A stretch of 15,295 nt of DNA from an uncultured Clostridia bacterium (GCA_937919155.1 CALFPM010000113.1:1-15295); one strand, 5' to 3'; numbered from the stretch's first letter, positions 1 through 7,578 are shown. Translations and numbers: made by a program. Notes: generated from the sequence alone by a model not told the origin.

Positions 1-188
1 AACATGGCAGTCATGTACAGCCATGGCTTGACCCGTTGCCAGAGAGTGGGTTCCGGTGATACTGGCATCGTTTCCTTCTCAGGGAGCTTGCTCATGAGTT
101 CCTGAGTGAAATCTTCAAAATAATTTTCCGGGACACGGAATGGATTTTTTGTCCCGACTTTTCTTAATATATTATCTTCTTTTCCCAT
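1..188 (-). CDS. Bacteroidales-type anti-sigma-like protein, N-terminal part (runs off window)
   Basis: The first 62 codons of a gene that continues past base 1. The protein starts MGKEDNILRKVG and contains NPFRVPENYFEDF, then SKLPEK, then WQRVKPWLYM, where a membrane segment seems to begin. From memory, this N-terminus is typical of the small one-pass membrane protein encoded right after an ECF sigma factor in Bacteroides and Prevotella relatives, presumably its anti-sigma factor. An AAGGA ribosome binding site lies just upstream of the ATG at 188-186. The gene in front of it on this strand ends in sigma-70 region 4, which is the expected partner. Both look foreign to the Clostridia-like remainder of the window. 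Family recognition is by eye; the anti-sigma role is inferred from gene order. Confidence 0.75.
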   Translation of the reverse strand, partial: MGKEDNILRKVGTKNPFRVPENYFEDFTQELMSKLPEKETMPVSPEPTLWQRVKPWLYMTAM

Positions 189-230
189 GTTAATCCTTTC
201 TTACATTAGACGTTTCACACTTGAAAAGGT

Positions 231-791
231 TTAAATATGTTTTTCTAAAAATGCTTCAATTTTCTTGACAGCATGATGGTAGGAAGCCTTTAATGCTCCG
301 ATGCTGGTTCCCAAAATTTCGGATATATCCTCGTATTTCATTTCCTTGAAATATTTCAGATTGAAAACCATCTGTTGCTTTTGGGGCAAGCTATGGATGG
401 CTCTCAAAAAGACCTTCTGGGTTTCATCACCGTCGAAATAGGTGTCGCTCTCCAGTTTGTTTATCATCTCGATATCGGCAGCAAAAGCGTTATCAAGCAT
501 ATCATCGCCCTCAAAACGACTTGCGGCAACATCCATTCTCTGAACACTGGTCAAGTGGCTTTTAACCATTTCCTGCAAGTATTTCTGAAGCTCGGGATAG
601 CCGTCAAAGCCAATATTTGACGCAAAACGGACTACCGTGGATTCGCTGACACCAACCGCCTTGCCAAGACTCGCCGCCGTCATAAAAGATGCTTTTTCAT
701 AATTTGAGCGTATATAATCAGCAATCTTTTTGTGTCCTTTCGACAGACTGCCGTATACATTTTCGATTTTCGCCTGAAAATTCTCTGACAT
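231..791 (-). CDS. Chimeric ORF: RpiR-type helix-turn-helix joined to ECF sigma region 4
   Basis: A 186-residue ORF made of two unrelated halves. Residues 1 to about 112 are the N-terminal DNA-binding domain of an RpiR/MurR sugar-phosphate regulator: KKIADYI, then AASLGKAVGVSESTVVRFAS, then GFDGYPELQ. RpiR proteins normally run to about 280 residues with a C-terminal SIS domain that binds phosphosugars; here the SIS domain is absent. Residues about 113-186 are sigma-70 region 4 of an ECF sigma factor: YFDGDETQ, SLPQKQQMVFNLKYF, EISEILGTS-like and GALKASYHHAVKKIE. That wording is typical of Bacteroidales, and an anti-sigma-like gene follows. The start ATG at 791-789 has an AGAGG ribosome binding site. 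The RpiR half is divergent to the GH95 gene, the usual place for its regulator, so this half belongs here and the sigma half probably does not. A natural fusion is possible but unlikely. Confidence 0.85.
   Translation of the reverse strand: MSENFQAKIENVYGSLSKGHKKIADYIRSNYEKASFMTAASLGKAVGVSESTVVRFASNIGFDGYPELQKYLQEMVKSHLTSVQRMDVAASRFEGDDMLDNAFAADIEMINKLESDTYFDGDETQKVFLRAIHSLPQKQQMVFNLKYFKEMKYEDISEILGTSIGALKASYHHAVKKIEAFLEKHI
440..470. other. Probable chimeric junction inside the RpiR gene
   Basis: The change from RpiR to sigma-factor sequence falls at about residues 110-116 (INKLESD). Everything on the low-coordinate side reads as a Bacteroidales sigma/anti-sigma pair, and everything on the high-coordinate side as Clostridia-like. 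The exact base cannot be fixed without the parent sequences. Confidence 0.75.
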
Positions 792-806
792 AAAGATACC
801 TCTTTT

Positions 807-830
807 AAAATATCATACAAAATGTATTTT
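807..830. promoter_or_regulatory. Nested inverted repeats, candidate RpiR operator
   Basis: ATACA (815-819) and TGTAT (823-827) form a perfect inverted repeat around AAA. An outer pair, AAAATA (807-812) and TATTTT (825-830), is also perfect and extends one base on each side. The element lies 16 bases upstream of the regulator start, about where its promoter should be, and about 67 bp from the GH95 -35 box. AT-rich palindromes of this kind are common operators for RpiR proteins. Binding is inferred only. Confidence 0.35.
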
Positions 831-896
831 ACATCAACAGATTTCAGAATGCAAGTGATTTTTGCTTTTTTGCAGGATTTCTTTCATTTTTGTTGA

Positions 897-925
897 TTGA
901 CTACTTTAAATCAATGGTGTATAAT
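897..925 (+). promoter_or_regulatory. Sigma-A promoter for the GH95 gene
   Basis: TTGACT (897-902), a 17-bp spacer and TATAAT (920-925). The -35 box matches consensus at 5 of 6 positions and the -10 box is perfect. It predicts a short leader of about 28 bases before the ATG at 960. Confidence 0.85.
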
Positions 926-959
926 TACTCCAAACTATAGTAAAAAAGGAGAATTCCTT

Positions 960-3251
960 ATGTCATCATCAACCACATTATGGTACAGCAGCCCTGCAAA
1001 AGCCTGGACTCAGAGCCTGCCTATCGGCAACGGTACACTGGGCGCCATGATTTACGGCTCAACATCAAAAGAACTTGTTTGCCTTAACCACGATGAACTC
1101 TGGAACGGCAGACCTAAAAATACAGTTAAAGACGGCGCTCCCGAAGCTTTCCGCAAAGCACGCGACCTTGCTCTGGCAGGCAAGCTTCACGAAGCGGAAA
1201 AAGAAATCGAAACCAACTTCCAGAGCACCTGGAGTCAGGCATATATGCCCCTCGGCGACCTTGAGGTTGAATTCTGCGGCAAAGGCAGAGTAAAGGATTA
1301 CAGAAGATATCTCGACCTTGAAAATGCTCTTGCAGGCGTTGAATACACAAGAGGCGGCGTTAAATACACAAGAGAGTATTTTGCATCATACCCCTCAAAA
1401 ATAATCGCAGCCAAGTTTACCGCTGAAGGTGGCAAAATGAGCTTCACTTTCGGCCTCACATCAAAGCTTCGCAGCAACAGCGTTGTTGAGGGCGACACCG
1501 TTATCCTTGACGGTGAATGCCACGGCGAAAACAATGTTGACAACGATGCAAGCAACAAGCATTACTTTGACGAACCCGAAATGAGAGGCATGCGTTTCCG
1601 CGCCGCCGCAAAAATCATTACAGACGGTTCTTACAAGGCTGTTGAAAACCGCATCAATGTTACGGACGCAACATATGCCGTAATTTTCTTCACAAGCGAA
1701 ACAAGCTTCAACGGTTGGAACAAGCATCCCTACCTTGAAGGAAAAGAATACATCAAACCCTGCATGGAGCGTATTGCGGCAGTCAATGATTACGACAAAG
1801 AAAAAGCTGCTCACATTGCAGACTACACCGAGCTTTACGGCAGAGTAAGCCTTGACATCGGCGAAGGTAAAGGCAACCTGCCCACAGACAAGCGCCTCAA
1901 CGCATTCAAGAGAGATAAGAGCGACCTTGCACTCATTACACTTGTATATAACTACGGCAGATACCTTGCAATTTCTTCATCGAGAATCGGCTCACAGCCT
2001 TCAACACTTCAGGGAATCTGGAACGACAGACTCACACCTCCCTGGCATTCAAACTACACGGTTAACATCAACACCGAAATGAACTACTGGCCCGTGCTTA
2101 TGTGCCGCATGCCAGAAGTCAACTATCCTCTCATTGAGATGGTTAAAGAGCTGAGCATCAGCGGCGAAACAGCCGCAAAAGGTCAGTACGGCGCAAAGGG
2201 CTGGACTTCCCACCACAATGTTGACCTCTGGCGTCTTTCAACACCCGTTGCAGGCAGTGCACAGTGGGCATTCTGGCACGGCTCATCAGGCTGGCTCTGC
2301 GAGCATCTTTTCGACCATTACGAATACACAAACGATGTTGATTACCTCAGAGAAACCGCATATCCCGTGATGAAAAAAGCGGCTGAATTCTATCTTGACA
2401 TAATGACCGAATACGAGGGCAAGCTTGTTCTTGCTCCCGGCACATCCCCCGAAAACACCTTTGAATACGAAGGAAAACGTTGCTGTGTCGGAAAATATTC
2501 CACAATGTCAATGTCCATTGCACGTGAGCTTTTTGAAAACTGCATCAAGACTTGCAATATTCTCGGTGCTGATGCGGAATTCGCTTCTCAGCTTAAAGAT
2601 ACCGTTGCAAACATGGCAGATTTCAAGCTTGGCAGTGACGGTCAGCTCCTTGAATTTGACGATGATTATCCCGAGGTTGAAATTCACCACAGACACGTTT
2701 CACATCTTTATGCGCTTCACCCTGCACGCCTTATTACTGTTGACGGCACACCCGAACTTGCAAAGGCTTGCCGCAGAACTCTTGAGCGCAGAGGCGACAA
2801 CGGCACAGGCTGGAGCCTTGGCTGGAAAATCAACTTCTGGGCAAGACTCTTTGACGGCGACCACGCACTCAAGCTCATTGAAATGCAGCTCCGCCCCGTC
2901 AAGAGCATCGGCGTAAACTACACAAAAGGCGGCGGCACATATGAAAACCTTTTCGATGCCCATCCTCCTTTCCAGATTGACGGTAACTTCGGCTTTGTAA
3001 GCGGCATTACAGAAATGCTTATGCAGAGCTTTGACGGCAAGATTTATATTCTGCCCGCACTTCCCTCAAAGTGGACAAACGGCAAGGTAAGCGGTCTGCT
3101 TGCAAAGGGCAATGTTATTGTTGACATCGAATGGAAAAACGGCAAGGTTGCAAGCTATTCACTTGAAGGCAAAGGCAATTTCACCGTTATCATCAACGGC
3201 AAGGAAACAGCTGTTGAGCTTGACGGCAAAAAGGTGACTTTCAATGCCTGA
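960..3251 (+). CDS. GH95 family glycosidase (alpha-L-fucosidase type), cytoplasmic
   Basis: A 763-residue protein, the usual GH95 length. GH95 enzymes are inverting alpha-1,2-L-fucosidases, with some alpha-L-galactosidases. Visible marks are the N-terminal LPIGNGTLGAMIYG and LNHDELWNGRP motifs, TVNINTEMNYWP (Asn369 and Asn371, the pair that positions the catalytic water), SPEN (Glu498, predicted general acid), HRHVSHLYALHP, and QIDGNFG (Asp674, predicted base). No signal peptide is seen, so it should act on imported oligosaccharides in the cytoplasm. The ATG at 960 is chosen because AAGGAG sits 8 bases before it; an in-frame TTG at 897 lies in the -35 box. A divergent RpiR-type gene and the operator-like repeat suggest phosphosugar control. 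The 3' end overlaps the HAD gene by 8 bases. The family is firm; the exact sugar is not. Confidence 0.93.
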   Translation: MSSSTTLWYSSPAKAWTQSLPIGNGTLGAMIYGSTSKELVCLNHDELWNGRPKNTVKDGAPEAFRKARDLALAGKLHEAEKEIETNFQSTWSQAYMPLGDLEVEFCGKGRVKDYRRYLDLENALAGVEYTRGGVKYTREYFASYPSKIIAAKFTAEGGKMSFTFGLTSKLRSNSVVEGDTVILDGECHGENNVDNDASNKHYFDEPEMRGMRFRAAAKIITDGSYKAVENRINVTDATYAVIFFTSETSFNGWNKHPYLEGKEYIKPCMERIAAVNDYDKEKAAHIADYTELYGRVSLDIGEGKGNLPTDKRLNAFKRDKSDLALITLVYNYGRYLAISSSRIGSQPSTLQGIWNDRLTPPWHSNYTVNINTEMNYWPVLMCRMPEVNYPLIEMVKELSISGETAAKGQYGAKGWTSHHNVDLWRLSTPVAGSAQWAFWHGSSGWLCEHLFDHYEYTNDVDYLRETAYPVMKKAAEFYLDIMTEYEGKLVLAPGTSPENTFEYEGKRCCVGKYSTMSMSIARELFENCIKTCNILGADAEFASQLKDTVANMADFKLGSDGQLLEFDDDYPEVEIHHRHVSHLYALHPARLITVDGTPELAKACRRTLERRGDNGTGWSLGWKINFWARLFDGDHALKLIEMQLRPVKSIGVNYTKGGGTYENLFDAHPPFQIDGNFGFVSGITEMLMQSFDGKIYILPALPSKWTNGKVSGLLAKGNVIVDIEWKNGKVASYSLEGKGNFTVIINGKETAVELDGKKVTFNA

Positions 3252-3843
3252 AAATCAGTTTGACCTGTATGACTTTGATAAAACGGTTTATCCTCAGGAT
3301 TCGGAAACGGTTTTCCTTTTCTACTGCATCCTGCACAGACCGTGGCTCATACTCCTCTCCCCCTGGCTTTTGCTTAATCTGATACTTTTCTTTCTTGGTT
3401 TCGGTGACCAATTCAAAGGCAGATGTTTTTCGTTTCTCCGATTCATTGACGGCGAAAAAATGGCGGTGAAATTCTGGGAAAACCAGCAAAAAAATATTTA
3501 TCCCATATTCAACCCCGAAAACAGAGAAAGACCCGTTGTTGTTTGCTCCGCATCGCCTGAATTCTTTCTCCGTCCAATCTGTGAAAAATATGATGTTCAC
3601 ACACTTATCGCAACAAGAATGGACCCGAAAACAGGCAGAATAGACGGCTTCAACTGCAAGGATAAGCAGAAACCCATAAGACTTGCGGAAACCCTGCCCG
3701 ATGCGGAATTCATAAATGTTTATTCCGATTCTCTTAAGAATGATGTTCATATTTTTGAATTGGGCAAAAAATGCTATCTTGCAAAAAAAGGAACGCTCAC
3801 GGAAATGAGCATTGAAGAAATCCGCAGAAAAACAAATAAATAA
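3244..3843 (+). CDS. HAD-superfamily (IB-type) phosphatase with a hydrophobic segment
   Basis: A 199-residue protein with the HAD phosphatase motifs in order: DFD at residues 10-12 (nucleophile Asp10, acid/base Asp12), CSAS with Ser102, NCKDKQK with the lysine near 139-143, and YSDSLKND with Asp162 and Asp167. The NCKxxxK wording and spacing resemble the phosphoserine-phosphatase-like HAD-IB group. Residues about 24-53 are strongly hydrophobic and Trp/Leu rich and lie where the cap begins, so the protein may sit at the membrane. The start overlaps the GH95 stop by 8 bases, with AAGGTGA 6 bases upstream inside GH95, which indicates translational coupling. A strong terminator follows. The substrate is unknown; a sugar phosphate or a lipid-linked phosphate (plsY is next) are both possible. 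Confidence 0.85.
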   Translation: MPENQFDLYDFDKTVYPQDSETVFLFYCILHRPWLILLSPWLLLNLILFFLGFGDQFKGRCFSFLRFIDGEKMAVKFWENQQKNIYPIFNPENRERPVVVCSASPEFFLRPICEKYDVHTLIATRMDPKTGRIDGFNCKDKQKPIRLAETLPDAEFINVYSDSLKNDVHIFELGKKCYLAKKGTLTEMSIEEIRRKTNK

Positions 3844-3848
3844 ACACG

Positions 3849-3885
3849 TCACCCGTTGGATACAATAACCAACGGGTGATTTTTT
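3849..3885 (+). terminator. Intrinsic terminator after GH95-HAD, overlapping the plsY ribosome binding site
   Basis: An 11-bp perfect stem, TCACCCGTTGG (3849-3859) with CCAACGGGTGA (3869-3879), a 9-base loop and six T. The plsY ATG starts at the very next base, 3886, and the only Shine-Dalgarno-like sequence for plsY (GGTGA, 3875-3879) is the 3' arm of the stem. Confidence 0.9.
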
Positions 3886-4485
3886 ATGTTTTATTATATT
3901 ATCTCAGGCATATTCGCTTACCTTATCGGAAGTGTCAGCTTTGCGGTCATATTCTCAAAAATGCTCTGCGGCAAAGATATCCGCACCGTGGGCAGCGGTA
4001 ATGCAGGAGCAACAAACATTCTGCGCACATCGGGCAAAAAAGCGGCAGCTTTGGTTTTTCTCTGTGATTTTTCAAAAGGTCTGCTTGCTGTTATGGCGGC
4101 AAGACTGCTCATTCACTTTTTTGACGCACCCCTTGACTGCATTTATTTTGCAGGATTTTTTGTGCAGTTGGGGCATTGCTTTCCCGTTTTTTTCGGATTC
4201 AGAGGAGGAAAAGGCGTTGCAACGGCAGCAGGTGCGGCAACAGGAATCATTCCCTCGGTTGCAATTGCTCTGATTATGATTTTTGCCGTAATCGCGCTTA
4301 TCACAAAAACCGCCTCCGTTGCCTCCTGCATATGTGCCTGCGTATATCCTCTGCTGACTTGTTTTACCTCGGATTCAAAAAAACTTTTCATATTTTCAGC
4401 CGCCTGTTCCGTGCTGATAATCATTATGCACCGAGGCAACATTGCCCGTTTGCTTGACGGAGAAGAAAAACCCGTTTCCTCCTGA
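3886..4485 (+). CDS. plsY: Glycerol-3-phosphate acyltransferase PlsY
   Basis: PlsY transfers the acyl group of acyl-phosphate to glycerol-3-phosphate, the first acylation in phospholipid synthesis, in the cytoplasmic membrane. The 199-residue protein is mostly hydrophobic with several membrane segments. It carries the family's signature sites: GSGNAGATNILRTSG (about 36-50), DFSKG (61-65), GHCFPVFFGFRGGKGVAT (about 96-113, including His97), and the later TKTASVAS. Length fits the family (about 190-220). The N-terminus at ATG 3886 matches normal PlsY starts, which begin directly with the first membrane helix. No separate promoter is evident, so it may depend on read-through of the preceding terminator. 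The gene usually stands apart from sugar catabolic genes, so its link with the HAD gene may be accidental or may reflect phosphate or lipid handling. Confidence 0.95.
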   Translation: MFYYIISGIFAYLIGSVSFAVIFSKMLCGKDIRTVGSGNAGATNILRTSGKKAAALVFLCDFSKGLLAVMAARLLIHFFDAPLDCIYFAGFFVQLGHCFPVFFGFRGGKGVATAAGAATGIIPSVAIALIMIFAVIALITKTASVASCICACVYPLLTCFTSDSKKLFIFSAACSVLIIIMHRGNIARLLDGEEKPVSS

Positions 4486-4596
4486 TTTTTCATTGTCTGT
4501 AAGATTTTGAACAGATATCCGTCCGTTTTAACAAAAATTCATTTTTGAGAAACAAAAAGTTTTATGCCCGTTCACACAAAGTTAACAGCGGAACAA

Positions 4597-4625
4597 TTGA
4601 ACGGACAATACAAAAAAGCTATAAT
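4597..4625 (+). promoter_or_regulatory. Promoter of the surface protein gene
   Basis: TTGAAC (4597-4602), a 17-bp spacer and a perfect TATAAT (4620-4625). An AACGGAC word over the -35 region (4600-4606) is repeated in inverted form at 4521-4527, which could be an operator, though the arms are only 7 bp. The rest of 4486-4596 shows nothing recognisable. Confidence 0.8.
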
Positions 4626-4635
4626 TCTACCGAAC

Positions 4636-4690
4636 TTTGAAAGCGTATGTCAGAAATGCGGACGGGGACACCGCGAAATGCGCCTTCAAA
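4636..4690 (+). promoter_or_regulatory. Structured 5' leader of the surface protein gene
   Basis: Within the predicted leader of about 90 bases, TTTGAAAGCG (4636-4645) pairs with CGCCTTCAAA (4681-4690) with one mismatch, and GCGG (4658-4661) pairs with CCGC (4671-4674) inside it. The GGAGG ribosome binding site at 4709-4713 lies outside the fold. I recognise no riboswitch class; it could be a 5' stabilising hairpin. Confidence 0.4.
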
Positions 4691-4718
4691 AATTCACAGA
4701 TATAAAACGGAGGAAAAA

Positions 4719-5924
4719 ATGAAAAGAAAATTAAAAAGTGTTTTTGCGATGCTTCTTGCAATTGCATTCATTCTGACTGCAACTCCCCTTTCGGGTTTTG
4801 CAACAGAAGTAACAGAAAACACAGAAAACGGCAACACAACCGTGACTCAGCCCGAAGAAACCGAACCCGCCAAGGAATACACAATCACTTATTATTCCAA
4901 CGGCGAGAAATACGGCGAACCGCAGACCTACAAAGCAGGAGAAACCATCGTGCCTCCCGAGGCACCTCAGGCGGCTGAAGGTCACATTTTCAACGGTTGG
5001 GTAATCAACAAAAATCAGGATAAACTGCCCGAAACAATGCCCGAAAACAACCTTGAGGCATCGGCATCCTGGACACTGAAAGAAATAAACGTTACATTCA
5101 AATCCGATGAAACGGAAATCAAAAAAGCAACCGTGCCTTTTGCATCAAGCATGGAAGAAGCCGTGCCTGCCGACCCTGAAAAGGAAGGCTACAAGTTTGC
5201 AGGTTGGTTTGACAAAAACGGCAAAAATGTTTTTGACCATAAGACCGTACCTGCCGAAGATATTGAATTCACCGCAAAATGGCTCAAAAACGGCAATGTT
5301 ACTTATATGATGAGCAAGGACAAAACCTATGCGGCATATGAAGTTACAGAGGGCGACAAAATTCCCGTGCCCGAAAAGAATCCCGAAAAATTTGCCCATA
5401 AATTCAAGGGTTGGACCCCCGAAATTCCCGAAACCATGCCCGCTGAGGACCTTGTGTTTGAAGCACAGTATGAAGTGGACAAAGAGTTTGTGGCAATCGT
5501 TATCGGCGGTATTGCAATCGCAGGCGGCGCAATCGGTCTCACTGCAGCGGCAATCACAGGTCTTTCAATCGTTGGCGGAATCATTGCCGTTATCGGTCTT
5601 TCGTCAATTGTGGGAAATATCACAAACACCTACAAGGCAACTTTCAAGGTTGACGGCAAGGTATATGCAACCTACAATGTTGAAGCAGGCAAGAAAATAA
5701 CCGTCCCCTCGGACCCCAAAAAAGACGGACACGATTTTGCGGGCTGGAGTCCCGAAGTGCCTGATAAAATGCCCAAAAAAGACATTACTTTTGAAGCAAA
5801 ATGGTCTGCAAAAGATACGGATATTCCCGAAACAGGTTCATCCGCAGCAGGTCTTGCGGCATTTGCAGCTCTTGCAGTATCCGCGGCAGCGATAGTGCTG
5901 ATTAAAAAGAAAAAAGATAAATAA
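4719..5924 (+). CDS. Sortase-anchored surface protein with InlB-type beta repeats and a glycine-rich hydrophobic core
   Basis: A 401-residue secreted protein. Residues 1-28 are a signal peptide (MKRKLKSVFAMLL start, likely cut after GFA). A Thr/Glu-rich spacer is followed by about four Listeria-Bacteroides (InlB B-type) repeats marked by FNGW, FAGW, FKGW and FAGW, each ending near a TMP/KMP and FEA-type strand. Residues 258-301 interrupt the repeats with a long Gly/Ala/Ile hydrophobic stretch that could cross a membrane once or twice. The C-terminus is a sorting signal: IPETG (from residue 369), a hydrophobic segment, then KKKKDK. The ATG at 4719 is chosen for its GGAGG site 5 bases upstream and because the signal peptide starts there; an upstream in-frame ATG at 4647 lies in the leader. 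The gene stands alone between its own promoter and terminator. Likely an adhesin or wall-surface protein; no sortase gene is in the window. Confidence 0.88.
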   Translation: MKRKLKSVFAMLLAIAFILTATPLSGFATEVTENTENGNTTVTQPEETEPAKEYTITYYSNGEKYGEPQTYKAGETIVPPEAPQAAEGHIFNGWVINKNQDKLPETMPENNLEASASWTLKEINVTFKSDETEIKKATVPFASSMEEAVPADPEKEGYKFAGWFDKNGKNVFDHKTVPAEDIEFTAKWLKNGNVTYMMSKDKTYAAYEVTEGDKIPVPEKNPEKFAHKFKGWTPEIPETMPAEDLVFEAQYEVDKEFVAIVIGGIAIAGGAIGLTAAAITGLSIVGGIIAVIGLSSIVGNITNTYKATFKVDGKVYATYNVEAGKKITVPSDPKKDGHDFAGWSPEVPDKMPKKDITFEAKWSAKDTDIPETGSSAAGLAAFAALAVSAAAIVLIKKKKDK

Positions 5925-5931
5925 AAAATGA

Positions 5932-5972
5932 AACCGCAAGCCCCTGTCCCAAGGGCTTGCGGTTATTTTTTT
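5932..5972. terminator. Bidirectional terminator between surface protein and transporter genes
   Basis: A 12-bp perfect stem, 5932-5943 with 5953-5964, a 9-base loop, and T7 after one base on the plus strand. On the minus strand the stem is followed by a T-rich run as well. The T tract overlaps the transporter stop codon at 5971-5973, so it serves both convergent genes. Confidence 0.92.
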
Positions 5973-7548
5973 ATTCCTGAATGTAATCTTTGTTAATCTG
6001 TGCTTTTGCAATCTTTGCAAGGTCTTCTTCACTCTTTGCCTGCTCAACGGCATTGCGCATCGCCTCGCGCCTTGCAAAAAGCTCGCGATACATCTGGTCA
6101 CGCTTTTCACCGTTAAGGTTGTGGAAGAACTTGGGGATGATGCCCAAGGCACCCGTGATAACGGGAATACCCGTTCCCATGGCAAAAATCCACCATTTTG
6201 TGGAGTCTGCCTGAGTTCCGATTTTAAGACCCTGAACATAGCCGATCCGCTTCATTATGAAGTTCTGAATTGAACCCATTACAATGCCCTGAAGTTTTTT
6301 GACAAGGTCTCTTGCAACACCCGTCATCGCCTCGGCTCTGTAGCCGTTTTTCCATTCACAATAGTCCATCGCCTCATTGAGAATTTCATCGGGAATAACA
6401 TTTCTCAGACCGTAAACACACATTTCAAGCATTTCTTCAACTGCCATAAGCGGAAGCATTACCCACTTGTTCTTATATAAACCCTTGGACATTCCGCCGA
6501 TTGAACCTACGCCGAAAACAAGCATCCAGCAGGCATCCGTCCACACATCTTCAAGAATCCAGATTGCCTTTGTGGAAAACTTTTTCCTCAGAGGAGCAAT
6601 GAATGCATAGCTGATTGTCGAAACGGGTGATGCGGGAATACCCACAAGAGTCTGATATGTGGCCGAACCGAGAACGTCAATGTAATAGTTGATTCTGCTC
6701 TTGCTTACTGCAAAACCTGCAAGGAATTCCGAAAGAGTGTAAAGCAAAATCGGTCTGTTGTTGAGAATTGCTTTGAGTCCTTGCACTATGCTTGGCTTTT
6801 CAATTGACTGAGTAACTCTTTCCTTGGTTACGCAGATGAAATAAAACGACATTGCACAACCTGCAACGGCAGTGAAAATACCGAATCCGATGAAAAGATT
6901 GGTTCTGTCCCACTGAACAACCTGATTGTTGACAAGGTCAAGCAAAAGGCCGAAAACAAGTTCGGGCAGTTTTTCACCCACAAGACCTGAGAAAAGCTTT
7001 GCCATTGTTATCAGACTTGTTCGCTCCAACGGGTCGGGCGTTATGGTGGACATGAATCCCGTGCTTGCAATGGCGGTGAACGTTCCCGCCGTTTCGCACA
7101 CAACGCTGAACAGTGCATAGAACATCAGTTTGGGCGCAAAGTCCGCAGCGGAATTTGAAAACAAAACGGGCATAAACCAATACCAAAGACCTATCAGGGT
7201 AAGCGGTATCTTGCCCAAAAGTATGTATGGCTTGAACTTGCCCCAGCGGGTACGGGTGCGGTCAACAAGAACGCCGATGAAAGTATCGTTCAGGACATCC
7301 CAGACACCCGAAAGCAAGCCGAAAATCGCAAGGAAATCAAAGTCCAGCTTGACTATATCGTAAATAAATCTGTCTTTGTATTTATCAATGTTGAAGCTGC
7401 CTGAAACATCGTTCAGCAGATAGCCGATGCGTTCTTTCTGACCTACATAGCGTCTGTTGCGCAGAAGCGGATTTTTGACGCCGTTTTCATAGTCGATGAC
7501 TATACCCTGATTCTGTTCTTCATAAGCCAGATTATTATTCTCGCTCAA
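5971..7548 (-). CDS. GPH-family (MFS) sugar:cation symporter
   Basis: A 525-residue membrane protein of the glycoside-pentoside-hexuronide:cation symporter family, which imports sugars with Na+ or H+. Residues 84-108 carry the family hallmark: DVLND, then DRTRTRWGKFKPY in the loop after helix 2. About twelve hydrophobic segments can be followed. An N-terminal extension of about 40 polar residues and a charged C-terminal tail of about 50 residues make it longer than typical GPH members (about 450-480). The start is a TTG at 7548, because GGAGG (7556-7560) sits exactly 7 bases before it. A strong promoter lies upstream at 7579-7607. The gene is divergent from the redox operon that begins at 7705, which suggests that it imports that operon's substrate. 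The substrate cannot be read from the sequence. Confidence 0.9.
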   Translation of the reverse strand: MSENNNLAYEEQNQGIVIDYENGVKNPLLRNRRYVGQKERIGYLLNDVSGSFNIDKYKDRFIYDIVKLDFDFLAIFGLLSGVWDVLNDTFIGVLVDRTRTRWGKFKPYILLGKIPLTLIGLWYWFMPVLFSNSAADFAPKLMFYALFSVVCETAGTFTAIASTGFMSTITPDPLERTSLITMAKLFSGLVGEKLPELVFGLLLDLVNNQVVQWDRTNLFIGFGIFTAVAGCAMSFYFICVTKERVTQSIEKPSIVQGLKAILNNRPILLYTLSEFLAGFAVSKSRINYYIDVLGSATYQTLVGIPASPVSTISYAFIAPLRKKFSTKAIWILEDVWTDACWMLVFGVGSIGGMSKGLYKNKWVMLPLMAVEEMLEMCVYGLRNVIPDEILNEAMDYCEWKNGYRAEAMTGVARDLVKKLQGIVMGSIQNFIMKRIGYVQGLKIGTQADSTKWWIFAMGTGIPVITGALGIIPKFFHNLNGEKRDQMYRELFARREAMRNAVEQAKSEEDLAKIAKAQINKDYIQE

Positions 7549-7578
7549 CTCATCGCCTCCGCTTCATGCTTTTGTGAA

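Noticed and set aside
375..620. Plus-strand ORF opposite the RpiR/sigma chimera, and similar long antisense frames across GH95, the transporter and the protease
   Set aside because: They lie opposite genes with clear family motifs, lack ribosome binding sites and contain no recognisable domain.
897..959. Upstream TTG start for the GH95 gene, adding 21 residues
   Set aside because: The TTG lies in the -35 box of a near-perfect promoter, so it would not be transcribed, and AAGGAG sits at the right distance before the ATG at 960.
4647..4718. Upstream ATG for the surface protein, adding 24 residues
   Set aside because: It would place a polar extension before a clear signal peptide; the GGAGG site fits only the ATG at 4719.
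7545..7553. Two-codon ORF (ATG-AGT-TGA) just before the transporter start on the minus strand, as an attenuating mini-gene
   Set aside because: Its ATG is only 2 bases from the GGAGG site, too close for initiation; the spacing fits the TTG at 7548.
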